A DNA stretch of 64,000 nt from Arsenophonus endosymbiont of Aphis craccivora (GCF_013460135.1 NZ_CP038155.1:62001-126000), one strand, 5' to 3'; shown: positions 10,350-21,881, numbered from the stretch's first letter. Numbers and translations are program-made. The notes: generated by a model not told the origin, from the letters alone.

Positions 10350-11357
10350 GTGAAATTGGATGAAATTGCCCGTCTAGCCGGAGTTTCTCGCACAACCGCC
10401 AGTTATGTTATTAATGATAAAGCTAAACAGTATCGAGTCAGTGATAAGACTATTGAAAGAGTGATGTCTGTTGTTAAGGAACATAACTATTATCCAAATG
10501 CGGTTGCTGCAGGTCTGCGAGCTGGTCGTACCCATTCAATTGGTTTGGTGATCCCAGATTTAGAAAATACCAGTTATACACTGATTGCAAATTATCTTGA
10601 GCGTAAGGCACGTCAATGTGGGTATCAGTTACTCATTGCCTGCTCGGAGGATCAACCAGATAACGAAACTCGGTGTATCGAGCACTTACTAAAGCGTCAG
10701 GTGGATGCAATAATTGTTTCTACCGCTCTAGCCCCGGAACATCCCTTTTATCAGCGCTGGACTAACCGTTCATTACCTATTATTGCTTTAGATCGCGCAT
10801 TAGAACAACAGCATTTTATTAGTGTTGTTGGTGATGATTTACAAGATGCCAAAATGTTAGCAACTGCATTACACAAATTTTCGGTTAAAAAAGTTCTCTA
10901 TTTAGGTGCTCTGCCAGAGCTTTCTGTTAGCTTATTACGTGAACAGGGATTTAGAGAATCTTGGCAAGATAATTCACATTATGTCACTTATTTATATGCG
11001 AGTAGTTATGAACGTCATGCTGCTGAAGAAATTTTTGCGCAGTGGTTAAATCATAATGAAATGCCGGAAGCGTTTTTTACAACATCATTTTCTCTGTTAC
11101 AAGGAGTAATGGACGTGATGTTAAAGCGTAATGGGCAATTAGCAAATGATATTGTAATTGCAACTTTTGGTGATAATGAATTGTTAGATTTTTTTACTTG
11201 TCCAGTATTATCGGTTGTTCAACGTCACCAAGCTATTGCTGATAAAGTAATAGAACTGGTATTAGCCAGTTTAAGTGAAAATAATAAGCCAAGCATTGGT
11301 GTAACACGTATCCAGCGTGACCTATGTAGAAGAGGTAGCTTAAGTCGTAAAATTTAA
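10350..11357 (+). CDS. cra: Catabolite repressor/activator Cra (FruR)
   Basis: 335 residues (E. coli 334). This LacI/GalR-type regulator senses fructose-1-phosphate or fructose-1,6-bisphosphate and controls carbon flux. The N-terminal helix-turn-helix is nearly identical to E. coli ([21 protein letters not shown]), followed by a hinge ([19 protein letters not shown]) and a periplasmic-binding-fold effector domain ending [10 protein letters not shown] chose GTG at 10350: it matches the E. coli start and has AAAGGGG 8 bases upstream; an earlier in-frame start at 10314 would add residues absent in relatives. Its place just before mraZ is as in E. coli, although ilvIH is replaced by the synthetase remnant. 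Confidence 0.95.
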   Translation: MKLDEIARLAGVSRTTASYVINDKAKQYRVSDKTIERVMSVVKEHNYYPNAVAAGLRAGRTHSIGLVIPDLENTSYTLIANYLERKARQCGYQLLIACSEDQPDNETRCIEHLLKRQVDAIIVSTALAPEHPFYQRWTNRSLPIIALDRALEQQHFISVVGDDLQDAKMLATALHKFSVKKVLYLGALPELSVSLLREQGFRESWQDNSHYVTYLYASSYERHAAEEIFAQWLNHNEMPEAFFTTSFSLLQGVMDVMLKRNGQLANDIVIATFGDNELLDFFTCPVLSVVQRHQAIADKVIELVLASLSENNKPSIGVTRIQRDLCRRGSLSRKI

Positions 11358-11386
11358 CTTAAGTTAAAAATTATTTAATCACATTT

Positions 11387-11418
11387 AAAAAATGCGCTAT
11401 TAAAATGGCGTATTTTTT
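11387..11418 (+). terminator. Terminator of cra
   Basis: AAAAAATGCGC pairs with GCGTATTTTTT (one G-T wobble) around a 10-base loop, ending in six T. A 16-bp perfect palindrome TTTAACTTAAGTTAAA (11353-11368) overlaps the cra stop codon just before it. Confidence 0.75.
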
Positions 11419-11584
11419 AAAAATTAATAAACTAATAACAATAAATAGTAATAATTCGGATAATTCCTAATAAAATTGTTTCGAATAATAAGCTTCACAC
11501 ATAAAATAGTCACGGACTAATATAGAATATTTTTCTATTCAAAGTATAGACTTTGTACGATAAGCGATATAAAAAGTTACTGTA

Positions 11585-11617
11585 TATTTATCAGTATTTG
11601 CAATATACTGATAAATA
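11585..11617. repeat. 13-bp perfect inverted repeat in the cra-mraZ gap
   Basis: Arms TATTTATCAGTAT (11585-11597) and ATACTGATAAATA (11605-11617) flank a 7-base spacer. It sits mid-gap in a very AT-rich stretch of about 410 bases (11419-11829) with no gene that I can recognise. It is about 170 bases from the cra terminator and 210 bases before the mraZ promoter. It could be an operator, a processed leader structure or a decay remnant. Confidence 0.6.
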
Positions 11618-11829
11618 ATATAATTTTTAAAATTTTACGACAAATAATTTTGGGGAAGCTTGATTAATTGTTATTTGTATGGATAAAGTGTTATCTGAAA
11701 TAAGTATAAAAATTAATTTATTCAATTGTATAATAATGTTAATTGTTTTTAATTTTTTACTCGTCAGAAAACCCACCAATCATCTTCCAACATTATTCTG
11801 TAAATAAAACCACAGCACCGTGCTGTTGC

Positions 11830-11859
11830 TTGACAAGATTTTCATACCCTTCGTAAACT
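11830..11859 (+). promoter_or_regulatory. Probable sigma-70 promoter of mraZ and the dcw cluster
   Basis: TTGACA at 11830-11835 is a perfect -35. The -10 is poorer: TAAACT at 11854-11859 with an 18-base spacer, or GTAAAC with 17. It lies immediately upstream of the MraZ-type operator, as in E. coli, where the promoter in front of mraZ drives the first genes of the cluster. Confidence 0.6.
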
Positions 11860-11868
11860 CTATAGTAA

Positions 11869-11893
11869 GTGGTAAATTGTGGTGTAATGTGGT
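11869..11893 (+). promoter_or_regulatory. MraZ operator: three GTGGT repeats at 10-bp spacing
   Basis: GTGGT occurs at 11869, 11879 and 11889 with 5-base spacers. In E. coli MraZ represses its own promoter by binding TGGG-N5 direct repeats here; these boxes read TGGT. The periodicity and position, 30 bases before the mraZ ATG, support the assignment. Confidence 0.75.
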
Positions 11894-11922
11894 GATTTTT
11901 GTAATATAAGGATTGAAGAGAT

Positions 11923-12306
11923 ATGTTTCGTGGCGCAACACTCGTCAATCTCGACAGCAAAGGGCGATTCACCGTGCCTACGCGTTATCGCGGTATGCTG
12001 AACGAGGAGTCTGAAGGGCAGATGGTTTTTACTATCGACCTTCATCAGCAATGCCTATTACTTTATACATTACCTGAATGGGAAATTATTGAAAAAAAAC
12101 TATCACAACTTTCTACTATGAATCCGGCTGAAAGTCGTGTTCAGCGTTTATTACTTGGGCATGCCAGTGAATGTCAGATGGATAGTGCAGGTCGTCTTTT
12201 GCTCGCTAATACTTTGCGGCAACATGCCGGGCTCAAAAAGGCAGTTATGCGGGTTGGTCAAATTAATAAATTTGAGTTATGGGATGAGCAGACTTGGTAT
12301 CAGTAA
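11923..12306 (+). CDS. mraZ: Transcriptional regulator MraZ, C-terminally truncated
   Basis: The open frame gives 127 residues; E. coli MraZ has 152. Both SpoVT/AbrB-like repeats are present ([23 protein letters not shown] and [25 protein letters not shown]), so the DNA-binding ring could still form. At 12304-12306 TAA replaces a residue that is Q in E. coli (WHQQV), consistent with CAA to TAA. The lost tail is still visible: frame 1 continues VQTDVEAQHST, then a second lesion shifts to another frame coding [12 protein letters not shown] up to 12382, matching the E. coli end LSERLQDLSL. The protein is thus either a functional shortened repressor or a young pseudogene. Its operator upstream is kept, and rsmH starts 77 bases later. 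Confidence 0.85.
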   Translation: MFRGATLVNLDSKGRFTVPTRYRGMLNEESEGQMVFTIDLHQQCLLLYTLPEWEIIEKKLSQLSTMNPAESRVQRLLLGHASECQMDSAGRLLLANTLRQHAGLKKAVMRVGQINKFELWDEQTWYQ

Positions 12307-12383
12307 GTACAAACGGATGTTGAGGCTCAACACAGCACAAATGAACCAATTATCAACGCGGTTACAGGAGCTATCTCTTTAAT

Positions 12384-13337
12384 ATGGCAGACAGTCGGTT
12401 TAAACACATCAGTGTGCGTCTTGATGAAGCAGTCAATGGATTGAATATAAAAGCAAATGGCATTTATGTTGACGGTACTTTTGGCCTGGGAGGGCACTCG
12501 CAATTAATTCTCTCCCGGTTAGGCAGTGAAGGGCGCCTGATCGCGATAGATAGAGATCCGCATGCAGTGGCAGCCGCTGAAAAAAGGATCACTGATGACA
12601 GATTTTTAATTAAACATGGTTCTTTTTCTCAGTTACAGACATTTATTGCAGAAGAAAAATTAGTTGGCAAGATTGATGGCGTACTGCTTGATTTAGGTGT
12701 TTCATCACCGCAATTAGATGATCCAGAGCGAGGCTTTTCTTTTATGCGTGATGGACCATTAGATATGCGAATGGATCCGACGACAGGTCAATCTGCCGCT
12801 GAATGGCTGATGAAGGCGGAAGAATCGGATATAGCCTGGGTATTGAGAACTTATGGTGAAGAACGATTTGCAAAAAGAATTGCAAAAGCGATTGTGGCTC
12901 GTAACCATCATTCAGCGGAAGAGCCATTAACACGGACAAAACAACTTGCAGAATTGATAGCACAAGTTAGTCCGTTTAAAGAGAAACATAAGCATCCAGC
13001 AACGCGATCGTTCCAGGCAATTCGTATTTATATCAATAGTGAATTAGAAGAAATAGCAAAAGCATTAGAGGGTTCATTGAAGGTATTGGCACCGCTGGGA
13101 CGGTTGTCGATTATTAGTTTTCATTCATTGGAAGATAGATTGGTTAAGCGTTTTATCCGCGAGCATAGCAGAGGACCAAAAATCCCGGTCGGATTACCAT
13201 TAACCGATGTGCAATTAAAAGCAATTGGTAGCCCGATATTGAAAGTGTTAGGCAAAATGAAACCGACAGCAAGAGAAGTTATCGAAAATCCACGAGCAAG
13301 AAGCTCAGTTGTACGTTTTGCTGAAATGTTGGAATGA
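12384..13337 (+). CDS. rsmH: 16S rRNA (cytosine1402-N4)-methyltransferase RsmH
   Basis: 317 residues (E. coli 313). It uses S-adenosylmethionine to methylate C1402 in the decoding centre of 16S rRNA. The SAM-binding start [12 protein letters not shown], the motif [20 protein letters not shown] and the C-terminal [16 protein letters not shown] are intact. ATG at 12384 directly follows the end of the old mraZ frame. The stop overlaps the ftsL start (ATGA-type, 4 bases), so the two are translationally coupled. It belongs to the dcw transcription unit. Confidence 0.95.
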   Translation: MADSRFKHISVRLDEAVNGLNIKANGIYVDGTFGLGGHSQLILSRLGSEGRLIAIDRDPHAVAAAEKRITDDRFLIKHGSFSQLQTFIAEEKLVGKIDGVLLDLGVSSPQLDDPERGFSFMRDGPLDMRMDPTTGQSAAEWLMKAEESDIAWVLRTYGEERFAKRIAKAIVARNHHSAEEPLTRTKQLAELIAQVSPFKEKHKHPATRSFQAIRIYINSELEEIAKALEGSLKVLAPLGRLSIISFHSLEDRLVKRFIREHSRGPKIPVGLPLTDVQLKAIGSPILKVLGKMKPTAREVIENPRARSSVVRFAEMLE

Positions 13338-13657
13338 TAATGACTGCGGAAAAATATAGCTTAATTAGGATGATTGGTTACGATATTTTTCGGCACGGAG
13401 CTGTCCCGTTGATTCTATTGATAGTGATTATCATATCAGCGATTTCAATTGTTACAGTCAGTCATCAAACACGATTATTAACAGCACAAAAGGATTTGAT
13501 GACAGAAGAAAAAGAATCTTTAGATATAGAATGGCGCAATTTGATTTTGGAAGAAAACTCATTAGGAAATCATAGTCGAGTTGAACGCCTTTCGGTTGAA
13601 AAGATACAAATGGTCCATGTAGATCCGACACAAGAACATATTGTGATTGCAAAATAG
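13334..13657 (+). CDS. ftsL: Cell division protein FtsL
   Basis: 107 residues; E. coli FtsL has 121, the difference lying mostly in the N-terminal cytoplasmic tail. A single membrane span (about residues 23-42, [20 protein letters not shown]) is followed by a periplasmic coiled-coil-like region. FtsL joins FtsB and FtsQ to activate FtsWI at the septum. Primary sequence conservation is low in this family; the assignment rests on topology, size and position between rsmH and ftsI. Confidence 0.9.
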   Translation: MIMTAEKYSLIRMIGYDIFRHGAVPLILLIVIIISAISIVTVSHQTRLLTAQKDLMTEEKESLDIEWRNLILEENSLGNHSRVERLSVEKIQMVHVDPTQEHIVIAK

Positions 13658-13679
13658 TTTTAGTCAATAGGTAAACAAC

Positions 13680-15392
13680 ATGAAGCCTGCGCGCTCAGTG
13701 AAGTATAGAAGACGGTACGAAGAAAAAGTTAGCTATGTTAGCTGGCGTTTCTTGCTATTGTGTGCGGGCATAGGATTGGCATTAATTGGTCTTATTATTC
13801 GTGTTACTTATCTACAAGTTATTAACCCGGAAGAGCTTGTTAAAGAAGGTGATATGCGTTCGCTTCGCGTTCAGAAAGGGACGGCTGCACGGGGCATGAT
13901 AAGTGATCGTGAGGGGCGTCAGCTAGCAGTAAGTGTTCCGGTTTATGCTATTTGGGCTGATCCGAAAATAATTTACGAAAATGGTGGATTAACCAATGAT
14001 GAACGTTGGCAAGCATTAGCTGATGAGCTAAGGCTCCAGCTCGAGCAAGTGAACCATAAAATTAGTCTTAACCCTAACAGTCGGTTTGCCTATTTAGCGC
14101 GCCAAGTGAATCCATCTGTTGGTGAATATATTAGCAAATTAAAAATAGCCGGTATTTATTTGCGTAAAGAGTCTCGTCGCTATTATCCATCTGGTCCAGT
14201 AGCAGCGCATTTAATTGGGGTAACAGATATTGATGGACAGGGAATTGAAGGAATTGAAAAAAGCTTTAACTATCTATTAACTGGGGCTCCAGGCGAAAGG
14301 ATAGTGCGTAAAGATCGTTATGGGCGAGTTATCGAAGATGTTTCTTCCATTGATAGTCAGGTTGCCCACGACTTGGTATTAAGTATTGACGAACGCATAC
14401 AGTCATTGGTTTATCGTGAATTAACACGCAGTGTAATGGAGCATAAAGCTGAGTCGGGTACTGCTATTTTAGTCGATGTTCATACGGGTGAAGTATTGGC
14501 GATGGCTAACAGCCCCTCCTATAACCCGAATAATCTTGCAGGTACTCCAACTCAAGTGATGCGTAACCGAGCGATCACCGATGTATTTGAACCTGGCTCA
14601 ACAGTTAAACCGATGGTAATCGTTAGTGCATTGAATAATGGAATTGTCAAAGCCAATAGTGTGTTAAATACTCAACCATATATAATTAGTGGTCATGAAA
14701 TTAAAGATGTAGCAAGGTATAGTGAGTTATCGATTACAGGTATTTTACAAAAATCAAGTAATGTTGGTGTTTCAAAGTTAGCGTTAGCGATGCCTGCCGA
14801 TGAACTGGTAGACGTTTATGCTCGTTTCGGTTTGGGTAAACCAACAAATTTAGGATTAATTGGAGAAAGTAGTGGCATCTTTCCTAATAAAAAAATGCGG
14901 TGGTCTGAATTTGAAAGGGCCACCTTTTCTTTTGGTTATGGGCTAATGGTAACACCACTACAGTTAGCGAGAGTTTATGCAACAATTGGTAGTTTTGGTA
15001 TTTATCGCCCGCTATCAATTACAAAAGTTGATCCGCCGGTATCTGGAGCTCGTATTTTTCCTGAGGCAATTATGCGGATGGTGGTTCGCATGATGGAAAG
15101 TGTTGCATTGCCTGGTGGCGGTGGTGTTCTAGCCGCAGTGAAGGGTTATCGAATAGCAATTAAGACAGGTACAGCAAAAAAAGTTGGTAATGATGGCCAT
15201 TATATTAATCAATATATTGCTTATACGGCTGGCGTAGCACCGGCAAGTAACCCTCGTTATGCCGTGGTTGTGATTATCAATGAGCCTACTGCGGGGAAAT
15301 ATTACGGTGGTGCTGTTTCTGCGCCCGTATTTGGAGCCATTATGGGCGGCGTTTTACGTTTAATGAATATAGAGCCTGATGCATTGACCTAA
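13680..15392 (+). CDS. ftsI: Septal peptidoglycan transpeptidase FtsI (PBP3)
   Basis: 570 residues (E. coli 588). One N-terminal membrane anchor (about residues 24-46) precedes a pedestal domain and the periplasmic transpeptidase domain. The active-site serine is Ser307 in GSTVK, the same number as E. coli. The SSN motif (KSSNVGVS) and KTGTAKK complete the penicillin-binding triad. It cross-links septal peptidoglycan together with FtsW. The C-terminus is slightly shorter than in E. coli, where the tail is removed by Prc. It lies 22 bases after ftsL. Confidence 0.97.
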   Translation: MKPARSVKYRRRYEEKVSYVSWRFLLLCAGIGLALIGLIIRVTYLQVINPEELVKEGDMRSLRVQKGTAARGMISDREGRQLAVSVPVYAIWADPKIIYENGGLTNDERWQALADELRLQLEQVNHKISLNPNSRFAYLARQVNPSVGEYISKLKIAGIYLRKESRRYYPSGPVAAHLIGVTDIDGQGIEGIEKSFNYLLTGAPGERIVRKDRYGRVIEDVSSIDSQVAHDLVLSIDERIQSLVYRELTRSVMEHKAESGTAILVDVHTGEVLAMANSPSYNPNNLAGTPTQVMRNRAITDVFEPGSTVKPMVIVSALNNGIVKANSVLNTQPYIISGHEIKDVARYSELSITGILQKSSNVGVSKLALAMPADELVDVYARFGLGKPTNLGLIGESSGIFPNKKMRWSEFERATFSFGYGLMVTPLQLARVYATIGSFGIYRPLSITKVDPPVSGARIFPEAIMRMVVRMMESVALPGGGGVLAAVKGYRIAIKTGTAKKVGNDGHYINQYIAYTAGVAPASNPRYAVVVIINEPTAGKYYGGAVSAPVFGAIMGGVLRLMNIEPDALT

Positions 15393-15435
15393 GATGATAA
15401 TGAATTAGTAATTAACAAGATAAAAGAGGATACAG

Positions 15436-16923
15436 GTGGCAGATCGTAATCTACGCGATTTACTTGCAACACTGGGTGTTAACGCGCCAGATAAGGTGTT
15501 ACGAGAAATGACGCTTGATAGCCGTAAGGTAGCGGCAGGAGACCTATTTTTAGCAATTAAAGGCCATCAAACAGATGGACGACAATATATTTCTCAAGCG
15601 ATAGCGCAAGGTGTCGCCGCAATTATTGCTGAAGCACAAGGCGAGACAAAAGCTGGAACGATTCGATATATGCATGGCGTCCCTGTCATTTATATTAATG
15701 ATTTGAATAATCAATTATCACTGTTAGCGGGAGAATTTTATCAACATCCAGCTGCAAAATTGCGATTAATTGGTGTAACAGGAACAAATGGTAAAACAAC
15801 CACTACTCAGCTAATTGCTCAGTGGGCTAAAGGGCTGGGCGAAGTCAGTGCTATAATGGGCACGGTTGGTAACGGAATATTAGGACAAATTGTACCTAGT
15901 GAAAATACCACCGGCTCGGCGGTTGATGTTCAGGCTGAATTGCAGTTGTTGGTTGACAAGCAGGCAACCTTAGTGGCGATGGAAGTTTCCTCCCATGGCT
16001 TAGTGCAAGGTCGGGTGGCTGCTATTCCTTTTACCGCTGCTGTGTTTACTAATTTAAGTCGTGATCACCTTGATTATCATGGTGATATGCAAAATTATGC
16101 AGCGGCAAAATGGTTATTATTTTCAAGCCATAAATCTGATAAACAGATTATCAATGTAGATGATGATACCGGTTTGCAGTGGCTTGCAAGATTGCCACAA
16201 GCATGTGCAGTTTCGATGGAGGATCTCATACCTACTGATTGGCAGGGTGCTTGGGTGCTAGTGGAGCAAGTTGATTATCATGATCGTGGGGCGACTATTC
16301 ATTTTAATTCGACTTGGGGAAAAAGTTTGCTAGAAAGCCCACTAATGGGGGCTTTTAATGTTAATAATGTCATGTTAGCCATGGCGACACTTTTAATGAT
16401 CGGTTACCCATTTGATACGGTGATAAAATCATCACATGCCATACAACCGGTCTGTGGACGAATGGAAGTCTTCACCTCACAAGGGCGGCCAACGGTTGTT
16501 GTCGATTATGCTCATACTCCGGATGCACTCGAAAAAGCATTAATTGCGCTCCGTCTCCATTGTCGTGGCAAACTTTGGTGTGTATTTGGTTGTGGTGGTG
16601 ATAGAGACAAGGGTAAACGTGCATTAATGGGCAGTGTGGCTGAACAGTATGCTGATATTGTGATAGTAACCGATGATAATCCACGTAGTGAAGAGCCAAA
16701 AGCCATAATCGATGATATTTTAAGCGGTTTTCTTGATGCTGGTCGGGCAATGCCGATTGTTGGCCGAGTGGAAGCGGTCACTAGTGCGATTATGCAGGCC
16801 GATACTGATGATGTCATATTAATTGCCGGTAAAGGTCATGAAGATTATCAAATTATTGGTGATCGTCCGCTCGATTATTCCGATCGCTTGACGGTAGCCC
16901 GGCTATTGGGGGTGATGGCATGA
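15436..16923 (+). CDS. murE: UDP-MurNAc-L-Ala-D-Glu: meso-diaminopimelate ligase MurE
   Basis: 495 residues, the E. coli length. It adds meso-diaminopimelate to the nucleotide precursor in the cytoplasm. The ATP loop GTNGKTTTT, the motif [13 protein letters not shown] and the DDNPR box that selects diaminopimelate over lysine are present, as is the C-terminal KGHEDYQ. The start is GTG at 15436, giving [11 protein letters not shown] exactly as in E. coli, with AAAAGAGGA upstream. The stop overlaps the murF start by 4 bases. Confidence 0.97.
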   Translation: MADRNLRDLLATLGVNAPDKVLREMTLDSRKVAAGDLFLAIKGHQTDGRQYISQAIAQGVAAIIAEAQGETKAGTIRYMHGVPVIYINDLNNQLSLLAGEFYQHPAAKLRLIGVTGTNGKTTTTQLIAQWAKGLGEVSAIMGTVGNGILGQIVPSENTTGSAVDVQAELQLLVDKQATLVAMEVSSHGLVQGRVAAIPFTAAVFTNLSRDHLDYHGDMQNYAAAKWLLFSSHKSDKQIINVDDDTGLQWLARLPQACAVSMEDLIPTDWQGAWVLVEQVDYHDRGATIHFNSTWGKSLLESPLMGAFNVNNVMLAMATLLMIGYPFDTVIKSSHAIQPVCGRMEVFTSQGRPTVVVDYAHTPDALEKALIALRLHCRGKLWCVFGCGGDRDKGKRALMGSVAEQYADIVIVTDDNPRSEEPKAIIDDILSGFLDAGRAMPIVGRVEAVTSAIMQADTDDVILIAGKGHEDYQIIGDRPLDYSDRLTVARLLGVMA

Positions 16924-18302
16924 TCCCTATTTCATTGAAGCAATTGGCTACTGTAACCCAAGGTGCTTTACAGCAAATAAATGATCAGCAGGCAGCGAGT
17001 TTATGGCTGGATACGGTAACAACCAATAGCCGCCAGCAATCCATTAATGGTTTATTTATTGCTTTAAAGGGTGAACATTTTGATGGTCACCATTTTGCTA
17101 AAGAGGCTATTGCAGCTGGTGCTACGGCATTATTAGTTGAGCGGCCGTTAACTATTCACTGTCCACAAGTTATTGTGAAAGATACGCGGTTAGCTATGGG
17201 AAAGTTAGCCGCTTGGGTTCGATCACAAATCAAAGCTAAGGTTATAGGGCTGACGGGCTCTTCTGGCAAAACTTCGGTTAAAGAGATGGTGGCCGCCATT
17301 CTATCACAATGTGGTACAACACTTTTTACTGCAGGTAATTTCAATAATGATATTGGTGTGCCGTTAACGTTATTTCGATTGACGGCAGAGCACCAGTATG
17401 CAGTGATTGAAATGGGAGCCAATCATATCGGTGAAATTGCCTATACCACTAATATGGTTAGACCGGATAGTGTATTGGTTAATAATTTATTTGCTGCTCA
17501 TCTTGAAGGTTTTGGTTCATTAGCGGGTGTCGCTAAGGCAAAGGGAGATATTTTTCAGGGATTAGCGGAAACAGGAACGGCAGTTATTAATTTGGCTAGC
17601 CATGATTGGAAAAATTGGCAATCTTATTTTAAACAACAACAAACCATTTGGCGTTTTTCTATAGAGAAACAGCAACAGGCTGATTTTTATGCGGAAAATA
17701 TTACCACGAAATCAATAGGTAGCGAATTTGAGTTGCATACACCAATCGGTATTGTCTCAATATTATTACCCTTAGCCGGTAAACATAATGTTGCTAATGC
17801 ATTAGCGGCTAGTGCTTTAGCTATGTCTGTTGGTGCGACGCTTGAGCAAATAAGGCTTGGATTGGCAGCTGTGCAGCCGGTATCAGGTCGTTTATACCCA
17901 ATTCATTTAGCGCCCGGTAAACTTATTTTAGATGACACCTACAATGCCAATACAGGCTCTATGATTGCTGCTGCTGATGTTTTATCTCAAATGCCTGGAT
18001 ACCGTATTTTGGTGGTCGGTGATATGGGTGAATTAGGCGATCAGACCGAAAAATGGCATCAAGCAGTCGGTTTGGCGACTCAGCAAATGAAGCTTGACCG
18101 AGTGTTAAGTATTGGTCAACAAATTATCGTTATTAGTCAACAGAGTGGTTGCGGTGAGCATTTTGCTTCTAAAAAAGAGTTAATTGCAAAACTGATCCCA
18201 TTAATAAAAGAACACGAAACGGTATCAGTTTTAGTTAAAGGTTCGCGCAGTACAGCAATGGAAGAAGTTGTACACGCCTTACAGGAGTGCTTTTTATGTT
18301 AG
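16920..18302 (+). CDS. murF: UDP-MurNAc-tripeptide: D-Ala-D-Ala ligase MurF
   Basis: 460 residues (E. coli 452). It adds D-alanyl-D-alanine to UDP-MurNAc-tripeptide, completing the cytoplasmic stem peptide. The ATP-binding [14 protein letters not shown], the motif [13 protein letters not shown] and [11 protein letters not shown] are intact. It overlaps murE at its start and mraY at its stop, so translation is coupled through this stretch. Confidence 0.96.
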   Translation: MIPISLKQLATVTQGALQQINDQQAASLWLDTVTTNSRQQSINGLFIALKGEHFDGHHFAKEAIAAGATALLVERPLTIHCPQVIVKDTRLAMGKLAAWVRSQIKAKVIGLTGSSGKTSVKEMVAAILSQCGTTLFTAGNFNNDIGVPLTLFRLTAEHQYAVIEMGANHIGEIAYTTNMVRPDSVLVNNLFAAHLEGFGSLAGVAKAKGDIFQGLAETGTAVINLASHDWKNWQSYFKQQQTIWRFSIEKQQQADFYAENITTKSIGSEFELHTPIGIVSILLPLAGKHNVANALAASALAMSVGATLEQIRLGLAAVQPVSGRLYPIHLAPGKLILDDTYNANTGSMIAAADVLSQMPGYRILVVGDMGELGDQTEKWHQAVGLATQQMKLDRVLSIGQQIIVISQQSGCGEHFASKKELIAKLIPLIKEHETVSVLVKGSRSTAMEEVVHALQECFLC

Positions 18303-19378
18303 TCTGGTTAGCCGAATATTTAGTTAAATATTTTTCTGGCTTTAATCTTTTCTCCTATTTGACATTTCGGGCTATTACCAGTTTGTTAACGGCTTTGGTG
18401 ATTGCGCTATGGATGGGGCCCCATTTGATTTCCTATTTGCAAAAATTACAAATAGGTCAGATTGTGCGTGATGAAGGTCCCGAATCGCATTTTTGCAAAC
18501 GTGGCACACCTACCATGGGCGGTGTGTTGATTTTATCTTCTATTGTGATTTCAGTCATGCTATGGGCGCGGTTAAATAATCCATATGTTTGGTGCGTATT
18601 AGCCGTTTTATTGGGATATGGTGTTATTGGCTTTATTGATGATTATCGTAAAGTGGTACGTAAAAACTCTAGAGGGTTGATTGCTCGGTGGAAATATTTC
18701 TGGCAATCCGTATTGGCTTTGGGAATAGCATTTGCTCTATATAGCACAGGTAAAGATACGGCAGTCACTCAATTGGTTGTACCATTTTTTAAAGATGTCA
18801 TGCCACAACTTGGTATGTTTTATATTTTACTGACTTATTTTGTTATTGTTGGCACAAGTAATGCAGTTAATTTAACTGATGGACTAGACGGTTTAGCGAT
18901 TATGCCAACCGTTTTTATTTCGGCAGGTTTTGCATTAGTGGCTTGGGCAACGGGTAATTTCAATTTTGCCAACTATTTAAAAATTCCTTATATCAGCCAC
19001 GCAGGTGAATTAGTCGTGGTTTGTACGGCAATTGTTGGTGCCGGTTTGGGATTTTTATGGTTTAACACCTATCCTGCGCAAGTTTTCATGGGCGATGTTG
19101 GCTCATTGGCATTAGGCGGTGCATTGGGAACGATTGCGGTTTTATTACGGCAAGAATTTTTATTACTGATTATGGGTGGTGTGTTTGTTGTTGAAACCTT
19201 ATCGGTAATTTTACAAGTTGGATCATTTAAACTGCGTGGTCAACGCATTTTTCGGATGGCGCCGATCCACCATCATTACGAATTAAAAGGATGGCCTGAA
19301 CCTCGAGTCATTGTGCGTTTTTGGATCATCTCATTAATGCTGGTATTGATTGGATTGGTAACATTAAAGGTACGTTAA
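18296..19378 (+). CDS. mraY: Phospho-MurNAc-pentapeptide translocase MraY
   Basis: 360 residues, identical to E. coli length. This multi-span inner-membrane enzyme links the pentapeptide sugar to undecaprenyl phosphate to form lipid I. The catalytic and substrate motifs [20 protein letters not shown] and [15 protein letters not shown] are present. I chose ATG 18296 ([12 protein letters not shown], as in E. coli) with AGGAG at 18283-18287; an upstream GTG at 18287 would add three residues. The start overlaps the end of murF by 7 bases. Confidence 0.97.
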   Translation: MLVWLAEYLVKYFSGFNLFSYLTFRAITSLLTALVIALWMGPHLISYLQKLQIGQIVRDEGPESHFCKRGTPTMGGVLILSSIVISVMLWARLNNPYVWCVLAVLLGYGVIGFIDDYRKVVRKNSRGLIARWKYFWQSVLALGIAFALYSTGKDTAVTQLVVPFFKDVMPQLGMFYILLTYFVIVGTSNAVNLTDGLDGLAIMPTVFISAGFALVAWATGNFNFANYLKIPYISHAGELVVVCTAIVGAGLGFLWFNTYPAQVFMGDVGSLALGGALGTIAVLLRQEFLLLIMGGVFVVETLSVILQVGSFKLRGQRIFRMAPIHHHYELKGWPEPRVIVRFWIISLMLVLIGLVTLKVR

Positions 19379-19380
19379 TA

Positions 19381-20694
19381 ATGGCTAATTATCAGGGCAA
19401 AAAAGTTGTCAGCATCGGGTTAGGCCAGACAGGTCTATCTTGTATCGACTTTTTTCTCTCTCGCCAGGTGGTGCCACGCGTAATTGATACCAGAATAACA
19501 CCGCCAGGTAAGGATAAATTGCCGGCGGAAGTCGTCTGTCACTGTGGTAGTTGGAATAGTGAATGGTTGATGGCGGCTGATTTGATCGTTGCAAGCCCCG
19601 GTATTTCGCTTGCTACTCCAGAATTAAAAACAGCTGCAGATAAAGGTATCGAAATTATTGGTGATATTGAACTTTTTTGTCGTGAAATAGATAAACCGAT
19701 AGTTGCTATCACCGGTTCTAATGGTAAGAGTACGGTTACAGCATTAGTTGGTGAAATGACAAAAGCAGCTAATTGGCAAGTGGCAGTTGGTGGCAATATT
19801 GGAACGCCGGTGCTGACATTATTAGCAAAAGATTATGATTTGTATGTATTAGAGCTTTCTAGTTTTCAGCTTGAAACAACATCAAGTTTAAAGGCTGCGG
19901 TAGCAACCATATTAAATGTGACAGAAGATCATATGGATCGGTATCCGACAGGTGTTGAACAGTACCGCGCTGCGAAGTTACGAATTTATGCTGGCGCTAA
20001 AGTTTGTATTATTAATGAACAAGAACCACAAACTTGGCCACTATTGGGCCGTGATGCACGTTGTATCAGTTTTGGCATTAATAGTGGGGATTATCAATTA
20101 AATACAAGTTGCCAAGAACTACAAATAAAAGGGCAACCGATTATTGATACCGCTGAAATACGGTTAGTTGGGCAGCATAACTATCTTAATGGCGCGGCTG
20201 CCCTGGCTTTAGCGGATGCGGTGAAGATTCCAAGAAAAGCAAGTTTAACGGCATTAACTCAATATGCAGGCTTGCCTCATCGTTGCCAATTAGTTCATCA
20301 GAATCAAGGTATTCAATGGGTTAATGATTCTAAAGCAACGAATGTTAGCAGCACAGAAGCCGCTTTAAAAGGTTTACAAGTAGCTGGAACGCTTTATTTA
20401 TTATTGGGTGGGGAGGGAAAGTCAGCAGATTTTTCACCATTAAAACCCTATATCTCAGCAAAAAACATTAAATTATGTTGTTTTGGCCGTGATGGTTATC
20501 AATTGGCACAATTAAAACCGAATAGTTTGTTACTAGATACAATGGAGCAATGTCTGCGCGCCATCGCACCGGAATTGAAAGCCGGTGATATGGTACTTCT
20601 TTCACCAGCTTGTGCTAGCTTCGACCAATTTCGTAACTTTGAACAACGGGGTGATAGATTTAGCCAATTAGCAAAGGAGTTAGGTCAAGAATGA
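19381..20694 (+). CDS. murD: UDP-MurNAc-L-Ala: D-glutamate ligase MurD
   Basis: 437 residues (E. coli 438). It adds D-glutamate to UDP-MurNAc-L-alanine. The ATP loop [26 protein letters not shown] and [15 protein letters not shown] are conserved. I chose ATG 19381 ([15 protein letters not shown]), matching the E. coli start MADYQGKNVVIIGLG; a longer frame from 19321 would only re-read the mraY end. It starts 2 bases after the mraY stop and overlaps ftsW by 4 bases. Confidence 0.97.
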   Translation: MANYQGKKVVSIGLGQTGLSCIDFFLSRQVVPRVIDTRITPPGKDKLPAEVVCHCGSWNSEWLMAADLIVASPGISLATPELKTAADKGIEIIGDIELFCREIDKPIVAITGSNGKSTVTALVGEMTKAANWQVAVGGNIGTPVLTLLAKDYDLYVLELSSFQLETTSSLKAAVATILNVTEDHMDRYPTGVEQYRAAKLRIYAGAKVCIINEQEPQTWPLLGRDARCISFGINSGDYQLNTSCQELQIKGQPIIDTAEIRLVGQHNYLNGAAALALADAVKIPRKASLTALTQYAGLPHRCQLVHQNQGIQWVNDSKATNVSSTEAALKGLQVAGTLYLLLGGEGKSADFSPLKPYISAKNIKLCCFGRDGYQLAQLKPNSLLLDTMEQCLRAIAPELKAGDMVLLSPACASFDQFRNFEQRGDRFSQLAKELGQE

Positions 20695-21881
20695 TATTTA
20701 ACTTCAAACGACTAACAAATTGGGCTAACGGTGAGCCGGATAACGATGTTCTGGATACGATCCTTTATGATCGTACTTTGGTTTGGCTTACATTAGGTCT
20801 GGCTATAATTGGTTTTATTATGGTGACATCAGCATCGATGCCAGTTGGGCAGCGTTTAACGCAAGATCCTTTTTTCTTTGCTAAACGCGATGTTATCTAT
20901 CTTATTTTATCATTTGGTTTAGCTTTATTAGTCTTAAATATTCCAATGGTGTGGTGGGAAAAATATAATTTTTTATTATTGATAACCTCCCTAATATTGT
21001 TATTAGTGGTATTGGTTGCCGGAAGCTCAGTTAATGGAGCTTCTCGTTGGATTAATACCGGTATTGTCCGTATACAGCCGGCTGAGATCGCAAAATTAGC
21101 CTTATTTTGCTATGTATCCAGTTATTTAGTCAGAAAAACTGATGAGGTGAGAACGCGGTTTTTGGGTTTTATCAAACCGATGTGCATTTTAATATTAATG
21201 GCTATTTTACTGCTATTACAACCTGATTTAGGTACAGTAATTGTGCTGGTTGTGACAACTTTAGCACTGCTATTCCTGGCAGGTGCTAGATTAGCACCGT
21301 TTATTATCGGTATTGTTATTTGTGCGGTAGGTGTTATTGGCTTGATCTATTTTGAGCCTTATCGTTTGCGTCGAATAACCTCTTTTCTCAATCCATGGGC
21401 GGATCCTTTTGGCAGTGGCTATCAATTAACACAATCTTTGATGGCGTTTGGGCGTGGTGAATTATGGGGCCAAGGTTTAGGTAATTCTATCCAAAAATTA
21501 GAATATTTGCCTGAAGCACATACTGATTTTATTTTCTCAGTTTTAGCGGAAGAACTTGGTTATATCGGTGTTGTGTTAGTGCTTTTAATGTTATTTTTCG
21601 TTGCTTTTCGCAGCATGATGATTGGCAAACGGGCATTAGATGCAAAGCAACATTTTTCCGGTTATCTAGCCTGTTCAATCGGTATCTGGTTTACTTTCCA
21701 AGCGTTGGTTAATGTTGGCGCTGCAGCCGGAATGTTACCAACTAAAGGGTTGACACTACCGTTAATTAGCTATGGTGGCTCTAGCTTATTAATTATGTTT
21801 ATTGCCATTGCTATCTTGTTACGTATCGATTTTGAAACACGCCTTAAGAGAGCACAAGCATTTGTAAGGAGAACGAAATGA
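20691..21881 (+). CDS. ftsW: Septal peptidoglycan glycosyltransferase FtsW (SEDS family)
   Basis: 396 residues (E. coli 414). This multi-span SEDS protein polymerises lipid II at the septum in complex with FtsI. Family landmarks include [11 protein letters not shown], the [10 protein letters not shown] motif, the [17 protein letters not shown] segment and the C-terminal [16 protein letters not shown]. It overlaps murD and murG by 4 bases on each side. Confidence 0.96.
   Translation: MIFNFKRLTNWANGEPDNDVLDTILYDRTLVWLTLGLAIIGFIMVTSASMPVGQRLTQDPFFFAKRDVIYLILSFGLALLVLNIPMVWWEKYNFLLLITSLILLLVVLVAGSSVNGASRWINTGIVRIQPAEIAKLALFCYVSSYLVRKTDEVRTRFLGFIKPMCILILMAILLLLQPDLGTVIVLVVTTLALLFLAGARLAPFIIGIVICAVGVIGLIYFEPYRLRRITSFLNPWADPFGSGYQLTQSLMAFGRGELWGQGLGNSIQKLEYLPEAHTDFIFSVLAEELGYIGVVLVLLMLFFVAFRSMMIGKRALDAKQHFSGYLACSIGIWFTFQALVNVGAAAGMLPTKGLTLPLISYGGSSLLIMFIAIAILLRIDFETRLKRAQAFVRRTK

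Noticed and set aside
12137-12382. A separate 81-codon gene inside and after mraZ
   Set aside because: Its last residues are the shifted mraZ C-terminus; the rest is an out-of-frame reading of mraZ.
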